Of a DNA stretch of 64,000 nucleotides, positions 1 through 12,599 are shown piece by piece. Below the pieces are notes generated by a model. That model searched no databases. It was given only the letters and a program-made list of their open reading frames with translations, and was not told where the DNA came from. The first letter of the stretch is position 1; every line of letters begins with the position of its first letter. A program made the position numbers and the translations under genes. The DNA is from Dillenia suffruticosa (lineage: Eukaryota > Streptophyta > Magnoliopsida > Dilleniales > Dilleniaceae): assembly GCA_033439265.1 (NCBI GenBank), contig JAVTVX010000031.1, forward strand, positions 8,293,501 through 8,357,500, written 5' to 3'.

Positions 1-360
1 CAGTAGCTGCCAAACCGCTAGCGTTGGTGGCTCTTTGCCTGTGCAGAGAAGGGGAAAAAAAAGTCTCCAGTAAATATACATCAATAGAAGCGGATAATAG
101 AGGCACCAATTTTACCTTAAAAACTGCTAGTACATAGATATATATATGTGCTAGCGGTTACAATAAACTGCCGGTAAAGGTATGGTCTATGCCAATGGTT
201 TTATTTAACCACAAGGAATGTTCCATTCTATACCGATGATTTTTTTTTCTAACCGTAAGCAAAAATACAACGTATAACAGCGGTTACTTGATTTTGAGCA
301 TTCACATAGCTCTCAACCTATGCCAGCATCTACACAACTGCTTGTATAGATCATTTAAAA
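1..360. repeat. Subterminal-type short repeats at left edge
   Basis: No gene is visible. The stretch carries short motifs such as GCTAGCGGTTAC, CAGCGGTTAC and AACCTATGCC. AACCTATGCC at about 316 is matched in inverted orientation by GGCATAGGTT at about 5549, on the other side of the gene remnant. That arrangement resembles the subterminal regions of CACTA-type elements. The outer terminus, if there is one, lies outside the window, so this assignment is inference. Confidence 0.35.
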
Positions 361-1010
361 CATTCAAATTGTGAATCTCTCTCCTTCTCCTCTCTCTCTT
401 CTCTTCTTCGCATCATCAAATCCAAAATCGATGAAGTACGATTCTTGACTGCAGTTCTTTTCCACCTCAACATCGTCGACCCTCCGTTCAGGTTCGTCTC
501 TCTCTTACTTTGAGGTTATGGTTTGTGGTTTAAGTGCATTATCTCTCCCTAGGGTTAGGGTTTCGAATTCCAATCCATTAATGCCAACGAAACTGATGAT
601 GGATCTTGAGGTGGTAGATCGTCACGCACTATTCTTCGACAACGACATGAATGCGGCTTTGTCAATTCCAGTGACGCACTTGTGGATTGGAACTTTCTCC
701 TCATTGACCACTATGACATCTGTCACCTCCATCATGCCCCTGCCCCGCTACAGCGGAATGTCATGCTTCGTCTTCTCCTCCTCCTGGTCAGCGTGATGGA
801 TCGGAGTTTGATTATGAAACATATCTGGATCTACCTCCACCATCTGATGAGCAAGGTATCACCTTCATCTCTGTGATCTTAGTTGATTACAGATTTGATT
901 TTGCAGAGCTTTTATTTGGGCTGCCTGCAACTTGGAGACCATTGCCTGTGAAGTTGACATCTTATGCTCTAAGAATCAATATGACATAGTTTTGACAGGT
1001 TCTTGTTCCT

Positions 1011-2890
1011 TTGCTACTGGCTCCTAAAGACAGAGAGAAAGAGATCTACAAAATTACCAAACTAAGGGAGAGAAAGAGTAAAGATTTAAATGGTGTTAAG
1101 TGCATTAAGAGTGGAACCAATAATATACTTGTAAAGGACGAGGACATAAGAAAACGTTGGCGTGATTATTTTTATGATATCTTTAATGTTAAGAATACGG
1201 AAAATATAGAAAATATCGAAATACCTATAGAAGAGATTAATAGAGATTTTAAACGCAAGATCCGTCCTCTTGAAGTGAAGGAGACTTTAAAGAGAATGAA
1301 GAATAATAAGGCCATAGGACCTGATGGCATTCCTATAGAAGTGTGGAGATGTTTGGGTGAATTTGGTATAAAAATATTAACGGATATTTTCAATAAAATT
1401 TGGAAAACTAAGAGAATGCCTCAGAAATGGAGGAAGAGTGTAATTGTACCGCTATATAAGAATAAAGGAGATATACATGATTGATCTAACTATAGAGGGA
1501 TTAAGTTTATGAGTCATACTATAAAATTATGGGAGAGAATAATAGAGTATAGATTGAAATTGGAGATAAATATATCTCAAAATCAATTTGGATTTATGCT
1601 AGACAGATCCATTACGAAAGCGATCCACTTGCTAAGACATTTAATGAAGACATATAGAGTATAGAAGAGAGACCTACATATGATATTCATTGATCTGGAA
1701 AAAGCATATGATAGAGTTCCTAAAAACTTATTGTGGTGGGCGCTGATAAAGAAAGGGATGTCCTTGAGATATATTAACCTAATTAGAGATATGTATGAGA
1801 GAGTTGTAACTGGCGTAAGAACTCGCGGGGGTTCGAGTGATAGTTTTCCCATTAACATTGAACTCCATCAAGTTTCGGCGTTAAGCCCCCCCTCCTCTTT
1901 GCAGTAGTGATAGACGAAATCACCAAAAATATCCAAAATGAAATACCATGGTGTATGCTTTTCGCAAATGATATAATGCTAATTGATGAAAATATAGAGA
2001 GTGTTAGTGTTAAACTTGAGTTATGGAGATTTACACTAAAATTTAGAGGGTTTAGACTGAATAGATCGAAAACAGAATATATGAAATGTGGGTTTAGTGA
2101 CAGCCCCCGGAATGATGGAAAAACGATTAGGTTAGATGGGCAAGAGGTACCCAAAAGTGAACGATTTAGATACTTAGGATCTATCATTCAAAATGATGGT
2201 AATATCAATGGAGATGTGAACCATAGAATTCAAGCGGGTTGGATGAAATGGAGAAGGGTCTCCGAAATTTTTTGCGATCACACGATGTCATTGCATTTAA
2301 AGGGAAATTTTTATAGAAATACGGTTAGACCTACACTATTATATGGTACTGAGTGCTGGGCTGTTAAACAATAACAAAAACAAAAGATGTCTGTAGCAGA
2401 AATGAGAATATTTAGGTGGATGTGTGAAAAAATTAGAAGAGATAGAATAAGAAATGAAGAGATCCGAAATAAGTTGGGAGTTAGTTCAATTGTGGAGAAG
2501 ATGCGAGAGTGCCGTCTAAGGTGGTTCGGGCATGTGCAAAGAAAACCCAAAGATGCGCCTATTAGGAGAACCAAAAACTTAAATATAGGAAGTTTAGTAA
2601 AACGTAGAGATAAACCGCTGAAAACTTGGATGCAAGTTATCCGCAAAGATTTGAAAATTAAGGGTTTAGAAGAGAAAATGATTTTGGATAGGAATGGATG
2701 GTGTAGAAGAATCCGCACAAATTAAACCAATACTTTTTAAATATTTATCTATTGATTTATTTATCTATTTTTTATTTTATTTTATTTTATCTTTATTTTT
2801 ATTTTATTTTTCTCTCTCTTTCAAGTTTGTCTCTTAAATGACCGATCTCAATTTATTGGGATTAAGGTTTAATTTGTTGGATCATTTTTT
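1011..2890 (+). mobile_element. 5'-truncated RTE-type LINE, inactive
   Basis: The translated frames contain the conserved blocks of a plant RTE-clade LINE reverse transcriptase. These are NNKAIGPDGIPIEVW near 1300, FIDLEKAYDRVP near 1685, LHQVSALSP near 1865 (usually LHQGSALSP), and the C-terminal RYLGSIIQ and RLRWFGHVQRKP blocks. The catalytic box reads FAND at 1961-1972 instead of FADD. In-frame stops near 1483, 1662 and 2372 break the frame. The endonuclease domain is absent, as expected for 5' truncation. The 3' end has an AT-rich tract and a short tail motif (ATTGGGATTAAGG) typical of these elements. The insertion lies in the first intron of the surrounding gene remnant. Confidence 0.85.
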
Positions 2891-4378
2891 GTTGGGCTTT
2901 GGATCATTTTTTTGTTGGGCTTTGGCTTTTATGCTATTTTCAAAAAGACAAAGATTTTCTGCCTACCATTTGTCTTTTCCGTGATTCCACAATACTTGAT
3001 TCGGCAGGGTAATAAGTGCCTTCGGGTTAAGTTTTAAGCAAAATTCCAAAATTTGGAAAAATGGAAATTAAACTCTGCTTCGTTTTGAGTCAAAATTTGT
3101 ATTTGTTTTATCATTTTCTTTTTTCTCTTGTCCAAAATTTCATATTTTGTAAAGAGGAGTTAAATAGGAAAACCTTAGTTCACGTCATCTTCATCTTTTT
3201 TTGTGCTACTTTTCTTGTGAATCTTTCATGTCATTGAATTCCTTAAATTGCAGTTGCTCATGGTTATTTTGCTTCTTGATCCTTCGAGCGGTAATCTTCA
3301 CTTAGTTATGCCTCTCTATCTATATCATGTCATGTGATAATCTGTGAAATCCCTTCTATCCTACATCGGACACTTTTGGGAAAATTTTTATGCTAGTTCA
3401 ACTAAGTTCAAATGACAGCTCTTGATTATCCTCCTGAGATTGGTGGATTACCTTTGCTGTTGGAGTAGACTGTGCTACATATATGTAATGAGGCAAGGTA
3501 ATACCACAACGTCTTTTCATGGCCAATTTGAAGTTGGATAACTATGGTCCATGATTGATTAGATGCCATTTCTTAATGTGGGATCTCCAGGAGAGGGAGG
3601 TTGTACTTATCTACATTGTGGAATGTCTTCTGTCCAACATTAGATGCAAATGTAGGTCTTTAGTACTTCTACAGAATCAAAGAAACCAAATGAGATTATT
3701 TGCCCTTTAGTCGAAGTCTTGGGTTCTAGACATTGCTATCACTTTCCCATGGTTGAACCAATGGAATGAAAAATGGCCAATTTAACTTGACTGACTATTT
3801 TATATGCATTGATCTTTGTTATATTATGTGGTCTGGATTGCTTTGGTTTTACTTGCAGCAGAAATTATTAATTCTAAAAGACCTCCTTCGGACCAAATTT
3901 GAGTGGACTTCTACTCCAGTACATTGCCTATCTCTACTATTATCATCCAAAAGTTTATTGCAAAAACTTCTCTTCCAAAATTGGGACATATTTTCATCAT
4001 TTCTTTTTTGGACAGAAAATGACAGTAATCTCTCGTCTTCATTATCATGTAAGTGATGAATGGTCTTCTTTATGCTGTTTGACTGCTAGCTACTATATTT
4101 CAGGATTTTCCTATATCTCTTCATGCAAACCACTTCTTTTTAATTTAGTAAATAAGAATTAATCCTACATTTTCCCTGTGGCAACTTAGAAAATGGCATT
4201 ACATCTCTCCTTGTATACCCCCTTTGTGCTTGAGAGTTTGTGCTTGAGAATTAGCAAGGATTTTAACCATGAGGACTAGTTAAATTTCAATCTTGTGCAA
4301 TATGTATAATGTATTCTGTTTTCTTTTCTGTAATATTGTTTCAAGTTTTCAGGATTGATTTCTAGTTTGCATGTGCAG
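2891..4378. other. Intron-like AT-rich stretch, nothing identified
   Basis: This is the rest of the interval between exon-like blocks A and B of the gene remnant. Reading frames are short and show no recognisable domain. I see no RNA gene or element boundary here. Confidence 0.4.
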
Positions 4379-5274
4379 AAGCAACAAATGACGGTGCCTA
4401 TTACACTGTTGCCTTTTCCTATGCAAATGATGATGATTCTACCAACCAAAAAAGTGCCGAGGCTGGTTTGACTTCTTCTGGTTTTCATCCACCCTTCCCA
4501 GAGCCTGAAAGCTTACTTCACAGCCTGGTAAGTACTTGTCTGTCTTAAAGGATTCTTTAATACTACATTTGAAATGGATTTATCTTTATGAACTTCCTGT
4601 ACTTAAACCTCTGTTGCCAAATGGTCATTGTCTGAAGTGCATATGTTATTCTAAGGCTTACCATGTCTAAGTTTCAGATGCTCAGAGCAGGGACGGCGTT
4701 CTTGTCACGAAAGGTCGCCATTCATAGGCACCTTAATTCCTTTTGAGGTCATGACCAAGGGCCATGCAGGTGGGAGAATTCGTTACTTATAGAGGGAAAA
4801 TCATCCACTTGAGATCTCATGGGATGTAAAGAAAAAGGAGACAATCCAACGTTTGGTTTCTTGATGCCAGATTATCATCTCCATGCATATTTTAGATATC
4901 TTGTTGTTCGTCAAGAGTTTCTGAAGCCTGATTTTTTTTGACAAGTCTCAAGAAGAAAAGACAAGTGCTCCTGAGAACAGTAGCATTGGAAGTGGGGCAT
5001 TACCATTGCCTGGTTCCATGTACAGTGTGGATGATGAAGGTGCTGCTGAAGAGGCTCTAGAATCCAAGAAAAGTGGAACTGATAAAACCGGTTGTGCTGC
5101 CATTATGGCTGGTTCTCATGAATCAGATAGGGCAGAAACTGCCCATGTCACTGAAAAGGTGTGGCAGCTTCTTTGCCTGCACTTGCATCTAAAGAAAAAG
5201 CGCCGGCATTTGGGAGAGTTCACTCTACAAATAAATTGAAACCTGGACCCACAAGCAAATTAAAGATGTATTGA

Positions 5275-5562
5275 TTTTGTATATAAGTTTTTATTTTGGA
5301 CATAACTGCATGATGTATTTATGTTTTAAAAGTTATTTTGTTAAAACAGCATATTTATTAAAAATTTAATTACACGTTATTATTTTAAATATTAATAATA
5401 TTAAAAAATAATATACAGGGTCACATACAAATTGGAGTGACAAAAACATGATCATTATAGATTTTTACTAATATTTTTTGCATCATTGTCGGTGGTTAAG
5501 AAACCGTTGGCAAATACTCCGACCCATGCCAATGGCAAACAATTGTTGGCATAGGTTAGGAT
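5275..5562. repeat. Right-flank subterminal-type repeats
   Basis: AT-rich DNA followed by motifs AAACCGTTGGCA, CATGCCAATGGCA and TTGGCATAGGTTAGG. The last is an inverted match to a motif near 316, and TATGCCAATGG near 196 matches in direct orientation. Together with 1-360 this frames the gene remnant. No TAGTG-ending terminus is present, so the element boundary is not proven. Confidence 0.35.
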
Positions 5563-5715
5563 CACTACAAAAAAAACAGTCTTTTAGCCATAAATTTAAC
5601 AACGAAAATATTAAAAAAATTCGTCGCTAAAAACATTAGCGATGAAAAATTTTTCGTCACTAATAACGCGTCTCAAAATTTAGCGACGAAAATTAAAAAT
5701 CTGTCGCAAAAGGAT
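5563..5715 (+). mobile_element. CACTA-type left terminus
   Basis: The sequence begins CACTACAAAAAAAACAG, which matches the usual CACTA-superfamily end. It continues with inverted short repeats built on TTCGTCGCTAAA and TTTAGCGACGAAA, the typical subterminal arrangement of a common plant CACTA family. No matching TAGTG end is found before the gypsy sequence, so the element is truncated or overwritten to the right. Confidence 0.6.
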
Positions 5716-5728
5716 TTTAATATATATG

Positions 5729-5789
<61 letters not shown>

Positions 5790-5791
5790 CA
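5716..5791. repeat. (TA)n(TG)n microsatellite
   Basis: A compound run of TA followed by TG dinucleotides, then TA again. A similar (TA)n(TG)n tract occurs at 8788-8820 inside the neighbouring LTR. Confidence 0.9.
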
Positions 5792-7231
5792 AAAGGAATG
5801 ACAGCGTCTTAACTGTCGAGAATTATATGAGCCATCATAGTATATCATGTCTCAAAATAACTATTAGGAGATGAACCTATACGGGAGAGTCTAACGGAGG
5901 ATTACCGGTAATCACTTCGGGATTGGCTTGGGCTTCCTCATGCATCATTGCAAAGACACGAGCTTGAGTCCTCTGCTGCTATCGTTGAGGAATGGGTACG
6001 GTGTTGCTCCTGGCCACAGTTCGTGTAGCAGTAGGAACTGATGGGACATGTGCTCTCAGCTGACTCTCGCGTGGTTTACTCAAGCGGCTCTGACTTAGCT
6101 GCCCCCCGAATCCCAAATCTGGACAAGTGCTACGAATATGTCACAATTTCCCACACTAGTAACATCTCACAGGTTTTCTACAGGATCCTGAATGAGTCTT
6201 GCCACAATTGTGGCATAGGGGCTTCTTCGGCCCAACAAACTAACTCACTGATCCAACACTAGGAGCGAGGGCTCTAAAATTCTAAGGGTGTGGCCCTTGG
6301 AGAAGCCAGCTAACCCTGTAGTTGTGGGGCCTCTCTGAAGGCCCTGACTCCGGCCCTTCTTTAAACTCTAACCATACTGAAATCTAGTCCTCTTCCTTTT
6401 TCTGGTCTCGGCTCTCCCTTTTCCTATTCTCAGCCTATACTATCTCCTCAACGTGGTAGGCCAACTCCAAGACCTCCTTGAAGGAGTAGTTTTTCATCAT
6501 CGACATGTATTTCTTGATATTCAAGTTGAATCTGTCCTCAAACTTGAACCATAACTGTCTTTGTGTAGCTAGGTCAGAAACAAAAGCGGCTAATCTCCTC
6601 AACTCTGCCTCGAACTCGGACACCGATCTTGCCCCCTGGCAGAGATGAGGAAACTCCGCCCTCTTCTGATCCTGCTGGTACTCTATAAAGTATCTCTCGT
6701 CAAACTCTCACACAAAGTCTCCCTAACCCGGCTCTGTAGAGTCATCAACCACGGTCTCTCACTAGACCAGCGCTTCACCATCAAGTAATCGCACTATCAC
6801 CCTCACTTTTAACTCATCTTCTAGCCCTAGATCGAGTATCCAACGGGTCCGATTGACCCAATGCTTTGCTGACATAGCATCATTGGATCCGTTGAAATTG
6901 GTACAACCCAATAACTGAGCCTCCTTGACCAACTAGGTCAACTCATGGATGTGGTGGAATGTCGGAATGGTGTTGTCATTTGGGACAGGCATTGACGACA
7001 TAAGGGCAGTCGGGGTAGGAATTGTCGTAGATGGTGGCGGGGGTTGCATCCGTACCCCGTAGGTGCTCCATCACTCATGCCACTGCCTCAAGGCATCTAG
7101 TGGAGGTGTCAAAATTTCGGCCATCGAAATGGCTGAGGTGGTACTGGAGGAGGTGCGTGTGAAGACGATGCAACCTCTGGAGCAATATGTGTAACTCTGT
7201 GAGTCCTCCTCGTGCTGTGTCTAGGAGGCAT
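5792..7231 (-). pseudogene. Ty3/gypsy gag remnant
   Basis: Read on the minus strand, an ATG at 7231 opens a proline-rich N-terminus beginning MPPRHSTRRTH. A retrotransposon gag segment follows at 6623-6435, with SEFEAELRRLA and SFKEVLELAYHVEE. Two zinc-knuckle-like motifs lie near 6215-6120, the first reading CHNCGKTHSGSC and the second a damaged C-x2-CGK-H-C form. Stops and frame changes occur throughout, so it is not expressible as one protein. Gag packages element RNA into virus-like particles. No protease, reverse transcriptase or integrase follows, and the element is cut off by the CACTA end and microsatellite to its left. The primer binding site and LTR lie immediately upstream in the correct order. 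Confidence 0.75.
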
Positions 7232-7453
7232 GGTTCTGAATGTAAGAACCTCTATCAGATATAAATAAGGAATGTGGGCTAGATATGGAGTATCTAGCCC
7301 CCTATATGGAATGAACTCATTTGCCTAAGAACATCTTTAGGGATTTTTATGATTGTGAGGAAACTTTCAAATTTATTGCAAAATATTGAGGACTTTGAAG
7401 ACAATACTTGGACAATTTTGAAATCTTTCATTAACTCAGTGCTCAACCAATAA

Positions 7454-7470
7454 CCTCGGCTCTGAAACCA
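7454..7470 (-). other. Gypsy primer binding site (tRNA-iMet type)
   Basis: On the minus strand the sequence reads TGGTTTCAGAGCCGAGG, one mismatch from the standard TGGTATCAGAGC complementary to initiator methionine tRNA. It lies between the LTR end and gag, as expected. Confidence 0.75.
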
Positions 7471-7478
7471 AGAAAACC

Positions 7479-8787
7479 GTCATGCCCCGATCTGTGATCC
7501 AGAGGCTATGAACAGTCGCCCGTTACCTCGAACATCGGCCCAACCCCGCCATGTATCCTCAAAGTAACGCAAGGCTAATCATAATTTTAGTTACAAATAT
7601 TTTATTAGTATTTAAAATACTATATATATATATATATAGTACAAATGAAAGTTCCTTGATTTCACACTGTCATTCCGACATGATCAACTAGTATCCTCAA
7701 AGATACAGCGGAAAATAATTACCATAAGCGGTCTTCGATACTACGTATATCGAAATAAGTCAACGTGTCTCTCCAATGACTAACTCTATATAGATTTAAA
7801 AATATTAAGGGGTGAGTAAAATCAATTACTCAGTGAGTGAGAAATCCGTGATAGGCAATTAATAAGTGAGGTGATGATGGAGTATCATAGTCATATATAT
7901 ATATATATCCATACAAGACATATTATCAAAATCATAGCAATTTCAACACAGTTTTCCATCCAATCTAAACATACGCATACCAAAATCTCATGTCATAAAT
8001 CGTAGGGTCATGCTAAATCATGTTCTCGACAAAAGTCTATCTCGACCAATGACGAGCCACTAAGGGATTTTTGTATATAAACAAAAAACAACCCCAAAAC
8101 CTTGGTGTTGGCATCGGGCATCCCCAAGTGCTAGACTGAAATGTCATTCAGTCCTCCCCCTTCGGTTCAACTTGGCTAATCTGAAATATAGTATCACATA
8201 CACATCACCTAACTATATGGAGTGTCTGCATCTCGAGGCATCGCAAACGTGCGACAATCTATATAACAAGACTGGTCTAGTATAGCATACGAGGTGAGTC
8301 TATGCGGGATGATGCCTATCATATAGTATCATGGCTATAAGTGCTATCCCCGATCTACGATCAAGGGGAATTCAGGTACTAATACCCGAGTACTTAGTCT
8401 CGCATCAAAATTATCAATAAACCAACCGTACCATACATGTCAAGGAAAATCATGAAAATCCAATATAATATATTATAATATATATCATCAAACTACATTT
8501 CATGATTTAAATACATGGCACATATCTTTTTTATCAAAATTCATGGATGCATATTTTAGAATTTTGGAATATTTTATTTATTACAAAGTACGTTATCAGT
8601 CATTTAACAAAACCATTTTATAATCATTTCACAAATCATGTTTTAAAAACGATAAAATATGGTTTTACTCATTAATTACATGACAATAATAAGACCCACT
8701 CACATGTACGGGAAGGGTACCCCACTCCCCTAAAACCTCGATACTCAACTGAGTTGCCTCTCGAGTATAGTATAGTTGTCTACTCAC

Positions 8788-8821
<34 letters not shown>

Positions 8822-10323
8822 CAATCCGATCAGATCCAATTCCAATTCACCCTAATTTGTTTAAGCCCATACATCTATAAAAATTTAGATTTTCAAATTC
8901 TACTCTTGTACAGTTTTAGGAAAAATATCATAATTTTCTCTATATAACTCGAAATCAAATGATTCAAATTGATAATAAAATCTAAGACATATATTTACAA
9001 TTTTTGTGTTCAACTCATCTCTAAATTCCTACTGCACGAATTTATAAAAATCTATTTTCAATGCAATTCGTACTTATATAACTAAATTTGCACAATTTCA
9101 ATAAAAAATATCCTTACTTCCAGTATACTACTCCGATTCAAGTGAATTTATCCCATTTTAAAGATAAGATAGGGAGCTAAAACTTTGATGTTTTAAGTTT
9201 CTCTAAATTTTGTACAAAGGATATTATAAAAATTTATTCAACATACTGGCCAAGCACAGAGGAAGAAAAACAGAACATGTCATTTTGCTATCTATTTCCA
9301 AAATCATTATAAATCACATTGTTAATGGAAATTTTCGTATATTACCTTATTTTAAAGTTTAGGGAGTCTACTTTACTCAGGAATAAATGGTTTAAAATTT
9401 CGAGTCCTACACAATGAGATATCATACCACAATAACATAATTCATCAAATATCAATCTCTACACAATCCTTATACTATCTCAATCAACTAGAGATAAAGA
9501 GTTAAGGATGTTCTTGCTTCCTTCTCCAATGCTCCAAGAATTCCACTTGAAAATTCTGCAATTCCTCTTTCTTTACTAAAATTTTCATCCAAGTGAAGTG
9601 AATAGAAGAGAAAATGGTTGGTTTTGGTCTTTTTATAAACTTAATCAAACTATCTTAACCCTTAATTCATTTTGCATGCTTTATCTCATCCTACACTTGT
9701 CAAGACTCCTCTTATGTACTTGAAATGGCAGCAAGCAACCACCATGCATGCAAAAGAAGTGTCCAAGTTGGCCAAGGGGAAAGAAAGCATAAGAAATCCA
9801 CTAAAATCCCATCCAACCACATTTCATGCATTAATTTTGTTCTTTACAAGCAACATTCTTTCAACTTTGTTAGTGTAATGTCCTATGTGGTCACTAATAG
9901 TCTTGGTGTTCTCTTGTCCAATCATTTGATTCCAAGTGTCCATCCTTGAGTGTTTTGTAATTTAATCTCTTCACTTTTCTTATTTCCATTTAGACGCCTA
10001 ACTTTTAACAATTTGTATTTTTTGTCCCTATGAAATTTTGTTTAAAATTTCTTAAATATGTGAAATTTCATTTAAATATCTCTATTTAAGTGTGTAGGCC
10101 TTCTATTAGTAATTTTTTACTTCTTTAGGCCTTGCCAATGCTTGCCGAGAAAGTTTTCAGCTTACCGATAAAATTTTCGGTTTCAGCGATTTTGAGGCGA
10201 AACCTCAAAATAAATAAATAGATAATTAAATTTTCATTTTAGATGTCTCAAAAAGATGTTAATATATATATAGAACCATGAGAAATGGTACATGATACCC
10301 AATCACCAAAAAGTGGTGTTACA
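7479..10323 (-). repeat. Gypsy long terminal repeat, about 2.8 kb
   Basis: On the minus strand the repeat starts TGTAACACC at 10323 and ends near 7479 with GGGGCATGACG, a mutated form of the usual TGACA end, shortly before the primer binding site. It is AT-rich, has no coding potential and includes TA and TG microsatellites at 7617, 7896 and 8788-8820. The large size fits Tekay/Del-type gypsy elements. The boundaries come from terminus motifs only, because no second copy is in the window. Confidence 0.6.
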
Positions 10324-10576
10324 GGTTGACCTATGCTTCCTACAAACTGACTTGAGTAGCTCACTTCTAAAATCAATTTCGAAAGATCCGACCCAAAATC
10401 CTTTCTCTATGTAATCCTAACCCAAATTTGACCTAAACCTGAAACTCTGAAGTTAACACAACTTGACTTTTAATCTTCCCTCCAAGCCCTAAAATCAAAA
10501 GTCTATCGCTCCCTTCCACTCTCTCTCTCAAAAACCATAGAATCTCTCCCTCTCTCTTTCTCACTTTCGATGGTTT

Positions 10577-11915
10577 CCAACCTTACCTACTCACAATTAA
10601 AAACTACTAAACTCTCTACCACACTCCTACGAATTGAAGTCTTAATGTTTCCTCTCCACTTATTCACAATCGCGTGAAGAATATCGATGGCACAAAAGAC
10701 TAAAGTTCCGGCCAAGTATGACGAAAGTGAATTTCCAAATGTTGAAAAGAGTAAGTCTTTCTCTTCTAACTTATGCTGAAGAAAATTGAATCTCGGTAGA
10801 GTGATTGATTGGGAATATCTCAAAGAAATAGGGTTTCCATATGAACTGCATCTTAGTCACATCCTACCTAGTTCAATGCTAATTCCAAATGAGAAAGTTT
10901 ATGAGCATTTAGTTAAGAAATTTTACAATAACTTAGAGGTAATCGAAGAGACTTGAAATCATCTCTAAGAAACTCATTTTGAATTCCCTACCAACGTGGA
11001 ATCTTGCATTTTTAAAACCTATATTAAAGGTAAGCAAATTATGGTAACTCCTAGACAATTATATTCTATGAACAACATGGAATGAATGCCATTTAATGTA
11101 TGTGAAAAGTTTATGATGAATGATCATCTTGAATGTGCAAAACTTATGTTTAAGAATAATGAATTGAAGGAATTAGAAGATATCCCAACGAATGCAAAAG
11201 TCTTAGGAGTATATGAGAGGATTTTACACTTCATTATCACATATGTCCTTAGGCCTAAAGGAGGAAATCACATCACGGTCACCTAGGAGGACTTGTGGTT
11301 AATGGCTTGCATCATGGATAACAGAAATCTTGGTTTCCATTTATTGATACCCTACTTTATGATCAATGCATCAAAATCCCTATCTGCAAACTTACCTTAC
11401 TGGTCCTTGATCACTGATATTATGGCCACAAATAGAATAAATTTGAAGAAAGGCATTAACAATAGATTGCTAATCAAACATGGTATTGGAAAATCTTCCC
11501 TGAAAAATGCAAATTGGGTGTTTAAAGATGGTGTATGGGAGATGAAGAAAAGGCAGAGGTGGTTTCAAAGAAAAGAAAAAGGGATGAAACAGATCCAAGT
11601 GAACCTCTTAGTGAATTCTCTAGAGAACTTCCCCTTCAAATTGTTCCTTCAACCATGGGTGAATCCTCTAGCTCTCAACTTATTACTCTAGAAAGGATTT
11701 GGAAGATATTGGAAACAATTGAGGACATCTCTCAAACCTGGAGCCATCAAAATCTTTAACTCAATAAACAAAATGCTTTGTTTGCCTTAGAACTCAAGAG
11801 GATTGAAGAGAAGATAGACTTACTAACGATGGAACATCTCCTCTTGACCCAAGACAAACATGCTATCATTGAAAAATCTTCTGTTCTAAGATCATTTTTG
11901 AGCTACATCTGAAGA
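10577..11915 (+). pseudogene. Copia-element env-like ORF, decayed
   Basis: The frame begins at an ATG near 10688 (MAQKTKVPAKYDESEF). It carries the block ILHFIITYVLRPKGGNHITVT, followed by EDLWLMACIMDNRN, which is characteristic of the extra ORF between pol and the 3' LTR in SIRE/Maximus-type plant copia elements. Several in-frame stops (near 10784, 10955, 11083 and 11284) show decay. A glutamine- and lysine-rich, coiled-coil-like tail follows. The function of this ORF family is not established; it is often called env-like. The related minus-strand copy at 18357-19382 shares the layout (ATG-GC start, an RxIDW motif early, a coiled-coil-like tail). No pol sequence lies upstream, where the gypsy LTR abuts. 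Confidence 0.65.
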
Positions 11916-12189
11916 AACCGATAGCTTTTACTCCTTTTGTTGCTTTTATGCTTCTTCGATGTACTCAAACATTATCTTGAATGCTATGCTATGCCATATT
12001 TACAAGTTCATATGCCTCTGTGTTTAATTTGCTTGAACGGCTTTGGAGGTACATACATGTGTTTGTCTATGACATAAGCATGCTTTATGCTTGTTTGTTG
12101 GTCCTTTATTGATAGGTGAATGACCTTAATCTTGGCATATTTTTTTCCCTTCTAGTTTAATTTAGCTAAGTACTATGTTTTGTTAATGA

Positions 12190-12206
12190 CAAAAAGGGGG
12201 AGGATG
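12190..12206 (+). other. Copia polypurine tract
   Basis: GACAAAAAGGGGGAGGA lies between the env-like ORF and the LTR, the position and sequence form expected for plus-strand priming in copia elements of this type. Confidence 0.6.
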
Positions 12207-12599
12207 GATGGTTAAATGGTTTATGATGTATGATTTTGCTAAATTGGTTGAGTATAGTTTTATTGATTTTATGGAGTATAGTTTGTGTATATAATAAAAA
12301 ATGACTTGTACCTGTTAGGGCTTACATGATTAAGTATGATGGTTTGAACATGAATAGGAAAACTAAGCAATTTAAAAGTGTCTAAAGGTTTTAAAACTAT
12401 GGCATTAGTTGAGGAGGAGTGATTTTAAATTTTTCAAACAATTTCAAAAATTTTTAATAATATTTTGTCATCATAAAAAAATGAGAGATTGTTGAATAAC
12501 ACAGGTTTTGATGATGATTATGAGTAATAACAATTAATTAGAAATAATTAATTGAAGTTCAAATATATTGAAAAATAAGTAAAAGTTAAAATTGTCTTT

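Larger units (their letters stand above)
640..5274 (+). pseudogene. Degenerate spliced gene remnant, unrecognised
   Basis: I do not recognise this protein. Three exon-like blocks fit together by phase. Block A ends at 855 (reading SDEQ, then G before a GT donor). Block B is 4379-4527, starts after a CAG acceptor and completes that codon as Glu. Block C starts at 4946 after an AAG acceptor in phase 0. The product is acidic and Ser/Pro-rich, with FDYETYLDLPPPSDE in A and GFHPPFPEPESLLHSL in B, and no catalytic motif is visible. Block A changes frame near 765. Block C changes frame near 5160, where the more protein-like frame runs on to a stop at 5272-5274 and the other frame stops at 5239. An RTE LINE lies in the first intron. 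Two frame breaks suggest a pseudogene or captured gene copy; assembly errors are the alternative. A true start codon was not identified. Confidence 0.45.
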
